Origin: Kluyvera sichuanensis
GTDB taxonomy: Bacteria; Pseudomonadota; Gammaproteobacteria; Enterobacterales; Enterobacteriaceae
Direction of reading: 5' to 3'
NCBI RefSeq assembly: GCF_014218705.1
Contig: NZ_JABBJF010000002.1
Coordinates: 1 to 64,000 of the forward strand
DNA: 64,000 nt
Below, one piece after another: positions 1-11,200 of this stretch (position 1 is the stretch's first letter; every line of letters begins with the position of its first letter). Below the pieces are notes generated by a model, which was given only the letters and a program-made list of their open reading frames with translations, did no database searches and was not told the origin of the DNA. The translations under genes were made by a program, and so were the position numbers.

Positions 1-407
1 AGCGGCTGACGATTCCCGGGCGTTCTGTGTTTGCGCTTTCTGTCCGGAACCATCCCCTGGCGTTTGAGGATATCGCCGATAGTGCTGGCAGCCGGGACCG
101 GGAAGTCGGCCTGATGATTAAGGAGCCACATCCGCAGTTTTTTAGGTCCCCAGTCAGGATGTTTTTGCCGTAATGCCATCAGATGGGCAGCAATATCTGG
201 CGGGACGGTGCGGGAATGTGAGAGTGGCGCGCGTGAGCGGTCGAAAAGCGTCGCAGGCTCTGAAGGGTCGAAACGCCCGAGCCATTTATAGCCCGTTTTA
301 CGACTGATGCCGAAGAGACGGCAGAGTGCGGAGAAAGACATCGTGCCAGCGTGGCTGGCACGGATAAAATCAAGACGTTGCATAGGTCGGGTCTCAGTCC
401 AGGGCAT
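1..407 (-). mobile_element. IS481-family transposase, N-terminal part (cut by window edge)
   Basis: An open frame starts at the ATG complementary to 405-407 and runs off the left edge, giving 135 full codons without a stop. It begins MPWTETRPMQR and has a helix-turn-helix at about residues 22-46 (FSALCRLFGISRKTGYKW), then DRSRAP and HPDWGPKKLRMWL, then PAASTIGDILKRQG. This order is typical of IS481-family transposases; the DDE catalytic core would lie outside the window. A ribosome binding site (GAGGAGAC) lies just upstream of the ATG. Family assignment is from recognised motifs, and whether the full element is intact cannot be seen. Confidence 0.88.
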
Positions 408-517
408 AGCGAGTCTCCTCTTCTATGCCTGTTATAACTGTTACCCATGTATCCGGTCTAAAGTGTTACCTATGTTCCCGGTTTGTACCGAATGCGACCC
501 CGGGTTTTCTTTACTGG
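408..517. repeat. Outer end of the IS481-like element with two direct repeats
   Basis: Two copies of a 19-bp sequence, TGTTACCCATGTATCCGGT at 439-457 and TGTTACCTATGTTCCCGGT at 464-482, match at 16 of 19 positions and lie 25 bp apart in the same orientation. They sit between the transposase start and the pepT stop, so they probably form the terminal and subterminal transposase-binding sites of the element. The exact element boundary and any target duplication cannot be set because the other end is outside the window. Confidence 0.55.
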
Positions 518-1744
518 TTAACCGCGTTTCGCCGTCAGCTCCGCGATACGCACAATCACCTGCACCGCCTTCTCCATCCCTTCCAGGGTCACAAACTCGT
601 GCTTGCCGTGGTAGTTATAGCCGCCGGTAAAGAGGTTCGGGCACGGAAGTCCCATAAACGACAGCTGCGCACCGTCGGTGCCGCCGCGAATCGGTTTGAG
701 ATCCGGCTCGATGTCGCAATCGCGCATCGCCTGCTGGGCAATATCCAGAATATAAGGATGATCGGCCACCTTTTCGCGCATATTGTAATAGCTGTCTTCA
801 ATAATCAGCTCAATATAGCAATCCGGGTGCAGACCTTTCCCCACCTTCTTAGCTATCTCCATCATCTTGCGCTTACGCGCTTCAAACTGCTTGCGGTCGA
901 AATCACGCACGATGTAGTGCATCTCCGCGCGATCCACCGAGCCTTTGATGCTGGTGAGATGGTAGAAGCCTTCGTAGCCTTCGGTGGTTTCCGGGCTCTC
1001 GTCGGCCGGCACTTCCGCGTGAATGCGGGCCGCCAGCGACAGCGCGTTGACCATCACCCCTTTCGCGGTACCCGGATGCACGTTGTTACCGACAATCTTG
1101 ATGGTAATAGAGGCCGCGTTAAAGTTCTCAAACTCCAGCTCGCCCACACCACCGCCGTCTACGGTATAGGCCCACTGGGCGTTAAAGGCTTCAACATCAA
1201 AGTGCTTCGCCCCTTTGCCGACCTCTTCATCCGGGGTAAACGCCACGCGAATATCGCCGTGCGGAATGTTTTTCTCTTTCAGCACCGCCAGCGCGGTCAT
1301 GATTTCGGCAATACCGGCTTTATCATCGGCACCCAGCAGCGTTTTGCCGTCGGTGGTGATAAGCGTTTGCCCCAGCAGTTGATGCAGCACCGGGAACATC
1401 ACCGGCGACAGCACTTCATCACCGATCCCCAGCGCGATATCGCCGCCGCGATAGTTTTCAACAATTTGCGGATTGACGTTTTTGCCGCTGAAATCCGGAG
1501 CGGTATCAACATGGGAGATAAAACCGATCGCCGGAATATCGCCGCTGACGTTCGCCGGGAGGGTGCCCATCACCGTTCCCTTCTCGCTCAGCGTGATGTT
1601 AACCAGCCCCATTGTTTCCAATTGCTCTTTGAGCAGATGTAATAGTTTCCACTGCCCTTCGGTACTCGGCACCTGACGCACGCCGGGCTTCGACTGTGTG
1701 TCCAGTGAAACGTACTGCAAAAAACGCTCAAGCAATTTATCCAT
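518..1744 (-). CDS. pepT: Peptidase T (tripeptide aminopeptidase)
   Basis: Cytoplasmic zinc aminopeptidase of family M20B that removes N-terminal residues from tripeptides. The protein is 408 residues, the E. coli length, and begins [19 protein letters not shown]. The metal ligands and catalytic residues are at E. coli positions: H78 and D80 in GFISHVD, D140 in LLGADDK, E173-E174 in FTPDEEV, D196 in YTVDGGG, and the C-terminal NYHGKHEF. It diverges from potA across 267 bp. In enteric bacteria pepT is anaerobically induced by FNR; a weak FNR-like sequence near 1800-1815 is not convincing. The 3' end is intact despite the adjacent insertion element. Confidence 0.97.
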   Translation of the reverse strand: MDKLLERFLQYVSLDTQSKPGVRQVPSTEGQWKLLHLLKEQLETMGLVNITLSEKGTVMGTLPANVSGDIPAIGFISHVDTAPDFSGKNVNPQIVENYRGGDIALGIGDEVLSPVMFPVLHQLLGQTLITTDGKTLLGADDKAGIAEIMTALAVLKEKNIPHGDIRVAFTPDEEVGKGAKHFDVEAFNAQWAYTVDGGGVGELEFENFNAASITIKIVGNNVHPGTAKGVMVNALSLAARIHAEVPADESPETTEGYEGFYHLTSIKGSVDRAEMHYIVRDFDRKQFEARKRKMMEIAKKVGKGLHPDCYIELIIEDSYYNMREKVADHPYILDIAQQAMRDCDIEPDLKPIRGGTDGAQLSFMGLPCPNLFTGGYNYHGKHEFVTLEGMEKAVQVIVRIAELTAKRG

Positions 1745-1891
1745 GTAGCCACCCTCACTTTTTGTGACAACATTATCAATAAGCAGGAAAACACAAATAT
1801 TGCGTCAGGTCACTTTTAGCCCGGCAAAGGCCATTTTTTTCATCAATTCATCGCTAATCATCAGATATACCTAAGGTAGCTTAGACAAGGA

Positions 1892-1921
1892 TTGGCGATT
1901 GGGTATCGTTTGCCGTAGAAT
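1892..1921 (+). promoter_or_regulatory. Candidate sigma-70 promoter for potABCD
   Basis: TTGGCG at 1892-1897 and TAGAAT at 1916-1921 are 18 bp apart and point toward potA, giving a leader of roughly 80 nt. This is a match by eye only. Confidence 0.35.
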
Positions 1922-2011
1922 GCCAGCCCTTATTAATAAATCTCAGACCTCTAAACGTCTAAAGGTGGATAACCACAAACCCCGCATCGGTAAGCCATCC
2001 GGTGTGTTGAC

Positions 2012-3148
2012 ATGGGACAGAGTAAGAAATTGAATACAAAATCGCGTTCGCTTTCACCGCTGGTGCAACTGGCGGGAATTCGCAAAGATTTCGATGGAAA
2101 AACGGTCATCTCCGATCTGAACCTGACCATCAATAACGGCGAGTTCCTCACGCTGCTTGGCCCCTCTGGCTGCGGTAAAACAACCGTTCTTCGCCTTATC
2201 GCTGGGCTGGAAAACGTCGATGCCGGGACCATCCATCTGGAAAACCAGGACATCACCGACGTGCCCGCCGAAAACCGCCACGTCAATACCGTGTTCCAGA
2301 GCTACGCGCTCTTCCCGCATATGACCGTTTTCGAAAACGTCGCCTTCGGCCTGCGGATGCAGAAAACCCCGGCAAACGACATCAGCCCACGGGTTCACGA
2401 TGCGCTGCGTATGGTGCAGCTTGAAGAGTTTGCCCAGCGTAAACCGCACCAGCTCTCCGGCGGGCAGCAACAGCGCGTCGCCATTGCCCGCGCCGTGGTC
2501 AACAAGCCGAGCCTGCTGCTGCTTGATGAATCCCTCTCCGCGCTCGACTACAAGCTGCGTAAGCAGATGCAGAACGAACTGAAAGCGCTGCAGCGCAAGC
2601 TCGGGATCACCTTCGTGTTCGTCACCCACGATCAGGAAGAAGCCCTGACCATGTCCGACCGTATCGTGGTGATGCGCGACGGCAAAATTGAGCAGGACGG
2701 CACGCCGCGCGAAATCTACGAAGAGCCGAAGAATCTGTTCGTGGCGAGCTTTATTGGCGAGATTAATATCTTCAACGCCACCGTTATTGAGCGTCTCGAC
2801 GAGCTGCGCGTTCGCGCCAGCGTCGAAGGCCGCGAATGCAATATTGACGTCAAATTCCCGGTCACCCCAGGGCAGAAGCTCAACGTTCTGCTGCGCCCGG
2901 AAGATCTGCGCGTCGATGAAATTCACGACGGCACCGACGTCGACGGCCTGATTGGCTACGTGCGCGAGCGTAACTATAAGGGCATGACGCTGGAGTCAGT
3001 GGTGGAGCTTGAGAACGGCAAGATGGTGATGGTCAGCGAATTCTTCAACGAAGACGACCCCGACTTTGACCACTCGTTAGATCAGAAAATGGCGATTAAT
3101 TGGGTAGAAAGCTGGGAGGTTGTACTGGCTGATGAAGAGCACAAGTAA
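2012..3148 (+). CDS. potA: Spermidine/putrescine ABC transporter ATP-binding protein
   Basis: ATPase of the PotABCD importer, which brings spermidine (preferred) and putrescine into the cytoplasm. It has 378 residues, as in E. coli. Walker A GPSGCGKT is at 50-57, the signature LSGGQ at 148-152, Walker B LLLLDE at 168-173 and the switch histidine H206 in VTHDQEE. The C-terminal TOBE-like regulatory part (LLRPEDLRV onward) is present. First gene of a tight four-gene operon; its 3' end overlaps potB by 17 nt, which suggests translational coupling. Confidence 0.97.
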   Translation: MGQSKKLNTKSRSLSPLVQLAGIRKDFDGKTVISDLNLTINNGEFLTLLGPSGCGKTTVLRLIAGLENVDAGTIHLENQDITDVPAENRHVNTVFQSYALFPHMTVFENVAFGLRMQKTPANDISPRVHDALRMVQLEEFAQRKPHQLSGGQQQRVAIARAVVNKPSLLLLDESLSALDYKLRKQMQNELKALQRKLGITFVFVTHDQEEALTMSDRIVVMRDGKIEQDGTPREIYEEPKNLFVASFIGEINIFNATVIERLDELRVRASVEGRECNIDVKFPVTPGQKLNVLLRPEDLRVDEIHDGTDVDGLIGYVRERNYKGMTLESVVELENGKMVMVSEFFNEDDPDFDHSLDQKMAINWVESWEVVLADEEHK

Positions 3149-3989
3149 GTTCCAGAATGTGGTGATTGCCACCATCGTCGGTTGGCTTGTGCTGTTTGTG
3201 TTCCTGCCCAACCTGATGATCATCATCACCAGTTTCCTGACGCGTGATGATGCCAACTTCGTCCAGATGGTCTTTACCCTGGACAACTACGCCCGGCTGC
3301 TTGACCCGCTATATGCCGAGGTGCTGCTGCACTCGCTGAACATGGCGTTTATCGCTACGCTGGCGTGCCTGGTGCTGGGCTATCCCTTCGCCTGGTTTCT
3401 GGCGCGCCTGCCGCATAACGTGCGCCCGCTACTGCTGTTCTTGCTGATTGTTCCCTTCTGGACCAACTCGCTGATTCGCATCTACGGGCTGAAAATTTTC
3501 CTCAGCACTAAGGGCTACCTCAACGAATTCCTGCTATGGCTAGGCATTATTGATACCCCTATCCGCATCATGTTCACCCCCAGCGCGGTGATTATCGGCC
3601 TCGTCTATATTCTGCTGCCGTTTATGGTAATGCCGCTCTACTCCAGCATTGAAAAGCTCGATAAACCGCTGCTGGAAGCGGCGAAAGACCTCGGCGCCAG
3701 CAAGCTGCAAACCTTTATCCGCATCATCATTCCGCTGACCATGCCGGGGATTATCGCCGGCTGCCTGCTGGTAATGTTACCGGCAATGGGGCTGTTCTAC
3801 GTTTCCGACCTGATGGGCGGCGCGAAAAACCTGCTGATTGGTAACGTCATCAAGAGCCAGTTCCTCAACATCCGCGACTGGCCGTTTGGCGCGGCCACCA
3901 GCATTACGCTGACCGTGGTGATGGGGCTGATGCTGCTGGTGTACTGGCGCGCTTCGCGCCTGCTGAACAAGAAGGTGGAGCTGGAATGA
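3132..3989 (+). CDS. potB: Spermidine/putrescine ABC transporter permease PotB
   Basis: Inner-membrane permease that pairs with PotC. From the ATG at 3132 the protein is 285 residues and begins [11 protein letters not shown], matching the enteric PotB start. A TTG four codons upstream (3120) is in frame but nearly abuts the GGAGG at 3115-3119, so the ATG is preferred. The conserved EAA loop that contacts PotA reads [14 protein letters not shown]. About six hydrophobic segments are visible. It overlaps potA and shares an ATGA junction with potC. Confidence 0.95.
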   Translation: MKSTSKFQNVVIATIVGWLVLFVFLPNLMIIITSFLTRDDANFVQMVFTLDNYARLLDPLYAEVLLHSLNMAFIATLACLVLGYPFAWFLARLPHNVRPLLLFLLIVPFWTNSLIRIYGLKIFLSTKGYLNEFLLWLGIIDTPIRIMFTPSAVIIGLVYILLPFMVMPLYSSIEKLDKPLLEAAKDLGASKLQTFIRIIIPLTMPGIIAGCLLVMLPAMGLFYVSDLMGGAKNLLIGNVIKSQFLNIRDWPFGAATSITLTVVMGLMLLVYWRASRLLNKKVELE

Positions 3990-4777
3990 TCGGTCGACTG
4001 CTGCGCGGCGGCTTTATGTCCGCCATTTATGCCTATCTGTACATCCCGATTATTATTTTGATCGTCAACTCGTTTAACAGTTCGCGCTTCGGGATCAACT
4101 GGCAGGGCTTCACCACCAAGTGGTACAGCCTGCTGATGAACAACGACAGCCTGCTACAGGCGGCCCAGCACTCGCTGACGATGGCGATTTTCTCCGCCAC
4201 CGCCGCCACGCTGATTGGCTCGCTCACCGCCGTGGCGCTCTACCGCTATCGCTTTCGCGGCAAACCGTTCGTCAGCGGCATGCTGTTCGTGGTGATGATG
4301 TCACCGGATATCGTGATGGCGATTTCCCTGCTGGTGCTGTTTATGCTGCTCGGTATTCAACTGGGCTTCTGGTCGCTGCTGTTCTCGCATATCACCTTCT
4401 GCCTGCCGTTTGTGGTGGTCACCGTCTACTCGCGCCTCAAAGGCTTTGACGTGCGTATGCTGGAAGCGGCGAAAGACCTGGGCGCCAGCGAACTGACCAT
4501 TCTGCGCAAAATTATTCTGCCGCTGGCGCTGCCAGCGGTGGCCGCAGGCTGGTTGTTAAGCTTTACCCTGTCGATGGATGACGTGGTGGTCTCGTCGTTC
4601 GTGACCGGGCCAAGCTATGAAATTCTGCCGCTGAAGATCTACTCGATGGTGAAAGTTGGCGTTTCACCGGAAGTGAACGCACTGGCGACGATTTTGCTGG
4701 TGCTGTCGCTGGTGATGGTCATTGCCAGCCAGCTGATTGCACGAGATAAAACCAAGAGCCTGAAGGTCAGGCACTAA
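3986..4777 (+). CDS. potC: Spermidine/putrescine ABC transporter permease PotC
   Basis: Second inner-membrane permease of the polyamine importer, 263 residues (E. coli 264). Its start overlaps the potB stop by 4 nt (ATGA). The EAA loop [14 protein letters not shown] followed by ILPLALPAV marks the PotA contact site. Hydrophobic segments alternate with short loops as expected of a six-helix binding-protein-dependent permease. potD follows after 16 nt. Confidence 0.96.
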   Translation: MIGRLLRGGFMSAIYAYLYIPIIILIVNSFNSSRFGINWQGFTTKWYSLLMNNDSLLQAAQHSLTMAIFSATAATLIGSLTAVALYRYRFRGKPFVSGMLFVVMMSPDIVMAISLLVLFMLLGIQLGFWSLLFSHITFCLPFVVVTVYSRLKGFDVRMLEAAKDLGASELTILRKIILPLALPAVAAGWLLSFTLSMDDVVVSSFVTGPSYEILPLKIYSMVKVGVSPEVNALATILLVLSLVMVIASQLIARDKTKSLKVRH

Positions 4778-4793
4778 ACTCAGGGGACGTAAA

Positions 4794-5840
4794 ATGAAAA
4801 AATGGTCACGCCACCTGCTCGCGGCAGGTGCTTTAGCGCTCGGCATGAGTGCGGCCCACGCGGACGATAGCAAAACGCTCTATTTCTATAACTGGACAGA
4901 GTACGTGCCGCCAGGCCTTCTGGAACAGTTCACCAAAGAGACCGGCATCAAGGTTATCTATTCGACCTACGAGTCGAACGAAACCATGTACGCCAAGCTT
5001 AAGACCTACAAAGACGGCGCCTACGATCTGGTGGTGCCGTCGACCTACTTTGTCGACAAAATGCGCAAAGAGGGCATGATCCAGAAGATCGATAAAAGTC
5101 AGTTGAGCAACTTTAAGAACCTCGACCCGGAGATGCTCAACAAGCCGTTCGATCCGAACAACGACTACTCGATCCCCTACATCTGGGGCGCAACGGCGAT
5201 TGGTATCAACAGCGATGCCATTGACCCGAAAACCGTCACCAGTTGGGCCGACCTGTGGAAGCCGGAATATAAAGGCAGCCTGCTGCTGACCGACGATGCC
5301 CGTGAAGTATTCCAGGTGGCGCTGCGCAAGCTCGGCTACTCCGGTAACACTACCGACCCGAAAGAGATTGAAGCGGCCTACAACGAGCTGAAAAAGCTGA
5401 TGCCAAACGTGGCAGCGTTCAACTCCGACAACCCGGCTAACCCGTATATGGAAGGCGAAGTGAATCTGGGGATGGTATGGAACGGTTCTGCGTTCGTGGC
5501 CCGTCAGGCCGGTACGCCGCTGGAAGTGGTGTGGCCGAAAGAAGGCGGTATCTTCTGGATGGACAGCCTCGCTATTCCGGCCAATGCCAAAAACAAAGAG
5601 GGCGCGCTGAAGCTGATTAACTTCCTGCTGCGCCCGGACGTGGCAAAAGAGGTGGCGGAAACCATCGGCTACCCAACGCCAAACCTGGCGGCGCGCAAGC
5701 TGCTGAGCCCGGAGGTCGCCAACGACAAATCGCTCTACCCGGATGCCGAGACCATTAACAAAGGCGAATGGCAGAACGATGTCGGCAGCGCCAGCACGCT
5801 GTATGAAGAGTATTACCAGAAGCTAAAAGCGGGACGTTAA
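4794..5840 (+). CDS. potD: Periplasmic spermidine/putrescine-binding protein
   Basis: Periplasmic receptor of PotABC, 348 residues. The signal peptide ends at A23 (MSAAHA, then DDSKTLYFYNW). Every polyamine contact known from E. coli PotD is at the same position: W34, Y37, D168, E171, W229, W255, D257 and Q327, so ligand choice is probably unchanged with spermidine preferred. It is the last gene of the operon; a REP-type inverted repeat follows at 5853-5882 and could protect the transcript 3' end. Confidence 0.97.
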   Translation: MKKWSRHLLAAGALALGMSAAHADDSKTLYFYNWTEYVPPGLLEQFTKETGIKVIYSTYESNETMYAKLKTYKDGAYDLVVPSTYFVDKMRKEGMIQKIDKSQLSNFKNLDPEMLNKPFDPNNDYSIPYIWGATAIGINSDAIDPKTVTSWADLWKPEYKGSLLLTDDAREVFQVALRKLGYSGNTTDPKEIEAAYNELKKLMPNVAAFNSDNPANPYMEGEVNLGMVWNGSAFVARQAGTPLEVVWPKEGGIFWMDSLAIPANAKNKEGALKLINFLLRPDVAKEVAETIGYPTPNLAARKLLSPEVANDKSLYPDAETINKGEWQNDVGSASTLYEEYYQKLKAGR

Positions 5841-5852
5841 TTATCGCCCCGC

Positions 5853-5882
5853 TAGCCCGGCAGGCACCGCGCCGCCGGGCTA
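5853..5882. repeat. REP-type inverted repeat after potD
   Basis: Arms TAGCCCGGC (5853-5861) and GCCGGGCTA (5874-5882) flank GC-rich DNA. The same core recurs at 12799, 27512, 29956 and 43320. It lies between convergent genes and includes the stop codon of the epimerase gene. Confidence 0.75.
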
Positions 5883-6719
5883 CACCAGCGCTATCTCCGC
5901 CGTAAAATGCATCTCCTCTCCCGCACTCAGCAACACTAACCCCGGCTGTCCGTCCATCGAATGCGCATCGACCGGATGGGTTTGCGGTTCAAGACAGACA
6001 AACGCTTCGCCTGGTGGGTGATACAACATCAGCCAGGGCGTACGGGCCGTTAACTGTACCGTCATGTCCGATCGCCGTAGCGTCGCCACGCCGCCCCAGC
6101 CCGAATAGCCGACATTTTGCCAGCGGTCGGCGACCGGCGCAGGCCGATTAAAGTCGGCGTCTTCAGGCAGCACAGGCTGCCATCGCTCAGGTAAATGTCG
6201 TTCCCCTTCTGGCCAGTAACCAGCAGAAGAGAATGTCAGCGTCGTGTCGCTATCTAGGGTAAAGAACGGGTGGATCCCCATACCATACAGCATCGGTTTG
6301 GCCCCGCGATGGCGCAGCGTTATCGCCACCTGCAAACGTGCTTCTACCAGCGTATAGCTCAGCTCGGCCTGGTAATCGAAGCCGCAGCGGTGCCGCTGGC
6401 TCAGGGTCAGAACGCAGCGTTGCGCCGCCTGTGATACCACCGTCCAGCGGCTTACCCAGCCGTCGCCATGCAGGAAGAAGTCGTTATCCACCGGGGAGTC
6501 CGGCAGCGTTATCCGCTCTCCCGCCAGGCTAAAGCGATTGTCGCGTACTCGGTTCGCCACCGGAAGCATGGGAAACAGGGCCACATCATCCGGCCGCGCC
6601 CCCTTCCCTGCCCGCAGTAGCGGCTGGCCGTCAGCCACCCGCTCGAGACTCTGCACGGCGCCACCTTGCGGGGTAATGCGCATCCGCAGATGCGCATTCT
6701 CAAGCAGCAGTTCGGTCAT
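5880..6719 (-). CDS. Aldose 1-epimerase (galactose mutarotase family)
   Basis: A 279-residue mutarotase-fold protein expected to interconvert alpha and beta anomers of a hexose or related aldose in the cytoplasm. The family landmarks are present: NRVRDNRF at 56-63, the HG pair at H84, the catalytic-type histidine H150 in GIHPFF and the glutamate E244 in CLEPQTHPVD. There is no signal peptide. Its ATG overlaps the last base of the sugar-porter stop (TGATG), so the two are translationally coupled. It is not the galM of the gal operon by context. The sugar is unknown. Confidence 0.85.
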   Translation of the reverse strand: MTELLLENAHLRMRITPQGGAVQSLERVADGQPLLRAGKGARPDDVALFPMLPVANRVRDNRFSLAGERITLPDSPVDNDFFLHGDGWVSRWTVVSQAAQRCVLTLSQRHRCGFDYQAELSYTLVEARLQVAITLRHRGAKPMLYGMGIHPFFTLDSDTTLTFSSAGYWPEGERHLPERWQPVLPEDADFNRPAPVADRWQNVGYSGWGGVATLRRSDMTVQLTARTPWLMLYHPPGEAFVCLEPQTHPVDAHSMDGQPGLVLLSAGEEMHFTAEIALV

Positions 6720-8152
6720 CAGTGCGCCCGACCGGTATTGGTTGCCGTTGCGCTTTTCTGGTGGCCCGCCGCCAGCTGCTCTTCGAGCGCCTCCAGGGTC
6801 ACGCCTTTCGTCTCAGGCACGTTACGCAGGATGTAGAGATAGCCCAGCGCGCAAATAACACCATAGAGCGTGAAGCTGCCTGCTGCGCCCAGCCCGGCGT
6901 TCAGTAGCGGGAAGGTATAGGTCAGCAGGAAACAGGCCACCCACAGCGCCAATGTTGCCAATGACATCGCCAGCCCACGCACGCGGTTAGGGAAAATCTC
7001 CGCCAGCAGCACCCAGGTGACCGGCGCCAGCGTCAGCGCATAAATGGCGATCGCCGCCAGCACCAGCAGCAGCACCGGCCAGCCCATAATGCCCAGCGCG
7101 TAGGCTCCGGCAATCAACGCGTAGATAACCGTTAAGCCGCTCGCCCCCAGCAGCATCAGCTTGCGACGCCCCAGTTTATCCACCAGCGGCAGCGCGGCGA
7201 TGGTGAAGACCAGGTTGATAATCCCGGTTGCGACTATCGATTTCAGCGTGCCGTTGATATCAAACCCGGCGGAGGCAAAAATCTCCTGCGCATAGTTGAA
7301 AATCACGTTGATGCCGCACCACTGCTGGAAGATAGCCAGTACGACGCCCATGATAACGACCGGCTTAACCTGCGGCTGTAACAGCGTAGAGAAAGCAACC
7401 CGCTGGCTGTCTTTCGCCAGCGTATGGGCGATATCGTTCAGGGTACGGCTGGCGTATTCCGGTGAACCAATGCGTTCCAGCATCTGGCGGGCGCGAGCCT
7501 CTTTCCCGGCCTTCATCAGCCAGCGCGGCGATTCCGGTACGATAAACAGCAGCAGTAAAAAAGCCACCGCAGGCAGAAGCTCCGCGCCAAACATCCAGCG
7601 CCAGCCCGTTTGCCCGTTCCAGCTTTCAACAATCGCCTGCTGGGTTGCCCCGGCGGCGACCGGCTCGGCAATCAGCAGGTTCACCAGCTGCGCCGCCAGC
7701 ACGCCAATCACGATAGTCAGTTGGTTGATAGCCACAAAGCGACCGCGTTTTTCCGCCGGGCTCACTTCGGCGATATAGAGTGGGCTGAGCGCAGAGGCCA
7801 GCCCAATCCCGACGCCGCCGACGATGCGATACACCACAAACATGTCAAAGTTGCTGGCCATCGCCGTTCCCCACGCCGACGCGCTGAAGAGAATGGCCGC
7901 CAGAATAAGCGGCAGTCGGCGACCAAATTTGTCGGCACACCAGCCCGAAACCAGCGCGCCGAGCACGCAACCCACTAGCGCCGAGCTCATCGCCCACCCG
8001 GACTGCGCCGGATCGGTGATATTGAAATAGGCTTCATAGAACGGCTTGGCACCGCCGATCACCACCCAGTCATAGCCAAATAGCAGCCCGCCGCAGGCGG
8101 CGACCAGGCAGATGGTCCAGACGTACCCCATTTTTAATTCTGTAGCTTTCAT
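6719..8152 (-). CDS. MFS sugar porter (sugar:H+ symporter type)
   Basis: Inner-membrane transporter of 477 residues with about 12 hydrophobic segments. Sugar-porter signatures are clear: GGLLFGYD at 21-28, DKFGRR at 74-79, PESPRWL at 206-212, QQWCGIN at 276-282, DKLGRR at 325-330 and PETKG at 446-450. These place it with XylE, GalP and AraE, so it probably imports a monosaccharide with protons; the sugar cannot be read from sequence. It lies between the DUF5107 gene (66 nt upstream) and the overlapping epimerase gene, in one likely operon under the ROK regulator at 11591. Confidence 0.9.
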   Translation of the reverse strand: MKATELKMGYVWTICLVAACGGLLFGYDWVVIGGAKPFYEAYFNITDPAQSGWAMSSALVGCVLGALVSGWCADKFGRRLPLILAAILFSASAWGTAMASNFDMFVVYRIVGGVGIGLASALSPLYIAEVSPAEKRGRFVAINQLTIVIGVLAAQLVNLLIAEPVAAGATQQAIVESWNGQTGWRWMFGAELLPAVAFLLLLFIVPESPRWLMKAGKEARARQMLERIGSPEYASRTLNDIAHTLAKDSQRVAFSTLLQPQVKPVVIMGVVLAIFQQWCGINVIFNYAQEIFASAGFDINGTLKSIVATGIINLVFTIAALPLVDKLGRRKLMLLGASGLTVIYALIAGAYALGIMGWPVLLLVLAAIAIYALTLAPVTWVLLAEIFPNRVRGLAMSLATLALWVACFLLTYTFPLLNAGLGAAGSFTLYGVICALGYLYILRNVPETKGVTLEALEEQLAAGHQKSATATNTGRAH

Positions 8153-8218
8153 GTTGATTTCCTCAGTCGGAAAACGCAGGGTCAGAGTGGCGGGTGGCTC
8201 GTGCCACCCGCTGTTATG

Positions 8219-11200
8219 TTATGGCAACAGCTCGCGTTTCAACACATGACGGAACAGGTGTGCTTTGTCATGAGCCGGATTCAGCGCCAGCAGGCGGGTC
8301 AGCAATTCACTGGCGCGTTCACGTTCTCCCAGCCCCAGCCAGCCCAGCGCCTCGATAAACAGACAGTGCTGCTGATGCTGCTGGCGACTATCGCTATCCA
8401 GCGCCACCAGGTCCGGCAAGGACACCGCGAAGAAATCACTCTCCGGCGCAATATCACGATTCGCTTCAGCCCAATGGATAAAGCTGCGGAAATGCGCGTC
8501 AGCCCCGGCGTGATCGCCGAGAACCCGGCGCGCCATCCCCTGCCAGAAGAGGTAGTCGGCAGGCTGGTCGTTGTAGTATCGTCCGGCCTCCAGCACCGAT
8601 TCGCCGTCACGGGCACGGCTGAAGTAGTACCGCGCCTGTTCGTGCTGGCCCATCTGAGAGGCATAGACACCCAGCAGATACCAGATGTCGTTATCCGTTT
8701 GCCCCGGCAGGCGGCCTTCACCAAGGTTATGCGGGTAGTGCAGCGCGGCTTCCAGCAGTGCGGTGGCCTTGTGGGGATCGTCCTGTGCTAACGCCCGATG
8801 CATCTGGTTGAGCAAATACTGGCCGGTAACCTTCCCCTCACCGCCTTCCCATGGATGGAAGACACGGTCGCGCAGTACCTCTGCGGCAGCGTCATAATCA
8901 CCGTGGGCATGCCACAGGCTGAGCAGCTCGGCGGTCAGATCGTCGCGGCGGAAGACCACGCTCAGGCGGTCATTAAGCCGAGTTAATCGGGTCTCAACGC
9001 TTTCTGCGTTCAGCTTCGCAAGACAGTCCAGCTCAAACAGGAAGCGCGCATTCTCGGGTTCCAGCGCCACCGCTTGCGCCAGACTTTGCGCCGCTGCATC
9101 GGCATCGTGCTGTTTGTTCCACTGCCAGATACCCAGCAGACGGTGAGCCGGGGCAAAGGTCGGTTCCAGCGTCAGGGTTTGCTGCCAGCAGGCTACCGCT
9201 TCGTCGTAACGACGTTTGCTGTACCAGAAGCAGCCCAGCAGCCAGATAGCAAAAGGTGAGTCCTGGAGTTGTTGCAGCATCTGCACTTCATCCAGGGTGT
9301 TAGGGAAGCGCACCCGGCGGGCAAAGGCCTGCCGCGCCCGTTGCAGGTTGGCAGCACGATCGTCGCCCAGCGCCGCGCGCCACAGCAGCGGCAGCGTCTC
9401 CTGGCTATCGAGAACGGCCAGCAGCGTTCGCGCGTCCTCGCGCAGGCCCAGCGAGACAAGCCAGCCGGCCAGAATGCTGGCGTTGGTTCCGCGCTGTCCC
9501 GTCACCTGCAGCAGAGCATCACGATCGGCAGCATCACCACGGATCGCAAAGCGCGCATAGTGCAGCGGGTAGCTCAGCGGATAGTGTGAAAGCTGTTGGG
9601 CAGTCCAGCGCAGCGCTTCGTCTTCCCGACCGAGACGCGCCAGAACCAGCGCCTTCAGCCCCATCGCCAGGTTGTTGCTGCCGTTAAACAGCAGGCTTTT
9701 CTCCACTTTTTCCAGCGCATCAGCATAGTCACCGCGCTTCATCGCCAGTCGCGCCAGCGCCCAGAAGGCCGCATCGCGACAGTTACCGCTCCAGCTCGCT
9801 TTGTAATAGCTATCCCATGCCGCATCGTCGTTACCCTGACGCTCCAGCGCCGTTGCCAGCAGCCAACTAGCCTCACCATCGCGCGGGTTTTTATTCAGAC
9901 GATGCGTGCGCACCAGCGCGGCTTCCGCGCACTGCTGCGCCTGCACCCAGTCGGCAGCATTCAGCGCCAGCGTACCGAGCGCGACGTTATTGCGATAGTC
10001 GTGAGGGTCGATAGCCAGCGCACGACGGTAGTAGTCCTGCGCATGACGGCTGGCATGGTTATACTGCTCAAGGTGCTGGCCGATGAAATAGAGTTCATCC
10101 GGGTTATCAAGCGCCTCTGGCTGCGCCGGGGCTTGTGCAGCATCCGGCAGCGGGGTCTCCTGTGGAATATGTTCGTCGTAGCGCAGCAGCGTGGTTCCGG
10201 TGGTATCAAGCACTGCCAGCGATAAACGTTGCGGCCCCGGCGACGGCAGCGTCTGCTGCCAGCTTTCCCCCGGCGTTAATGAGATAACGGTCTCCCACTG
10301 CGATTCGCCCTCTGCCGTCAGCACAACGCTGACTTCATGCAGTGGGGCCACGGCGTAGACGCCCAGCGTGATGTTATCGTCCTGGCGTTCCAGTTTGATA
10401 GCCAGGGTCGTGCTGGCGTTGTGCACCCGCCCCAATTCACCATATGGCAGGAAGTTCTGCACAAAGACCTTCTCTTCAAACGGGGCCAGCCAGGTGAAGT
10501 CAGGCTGATTATCGGTGTAGACCCCGGTCATCAGTTCAATGTACGGGCCGTTCTCATCGGTCAGGTTGCGATCCCAGGCCTGGCCAAAATCACCGTAGCC
10601 CCAGCTCCACTGTTTTTTGCCCGGTGAGACGTGATGGTCTGCAACGTGCAGCAGCCCGCCATGTTCGCCGTGATGGTAGGCGCCAACAAAGTCATAGTCT
10701 GATTTTTCCGCCATATAGGAGGTCGGTACCGGCACGTTTTTATAGCGTGAGATATCCACGCCAGCCGAGTAGTCCACCTTGTAATACGTCCCGGTGGCGA
10801 TAGGGAATGCCGATACGGCGCGCTTGCCGTGGTCGAAAACGGCGGTCACGTCCGGTGGGAAGATGCTCTGGTGATCGTCACCGCCCTTCACCGCCGGGTT
10901 AGCCCACCAGAGGAAATGACGCGGAGTGGCGTTGCCGTTAAAGACCTTACCGGTAATTTCAATGAGCGCCCGGTCCGGATACAGCGTGAAGCCCGCCATC
11001 ACCTGCAGACCGCGCATCGGCTCCACTTCGCCCATCCATACCGTCTGTTCGCCCTGCTTGCCTGCCTGGATAGTGACGTCAACCGGCATAAAGGTGGTCG
11101 GGCGGTGATGCTGCGGCCAGTTAAACTCGATACCACCGGAGATCCACGGTCCCAGCAGACCAACCAGCGCCGGTTTCACCACTTCGTTGTAGTAGACAAA

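Noticed and set aside
425-1642. 405-codon open frame antisense to pepT
   Set aside because: It mirrors the pepT frame on the other strand, has no family features, and pepT is complete with all active-site residues.
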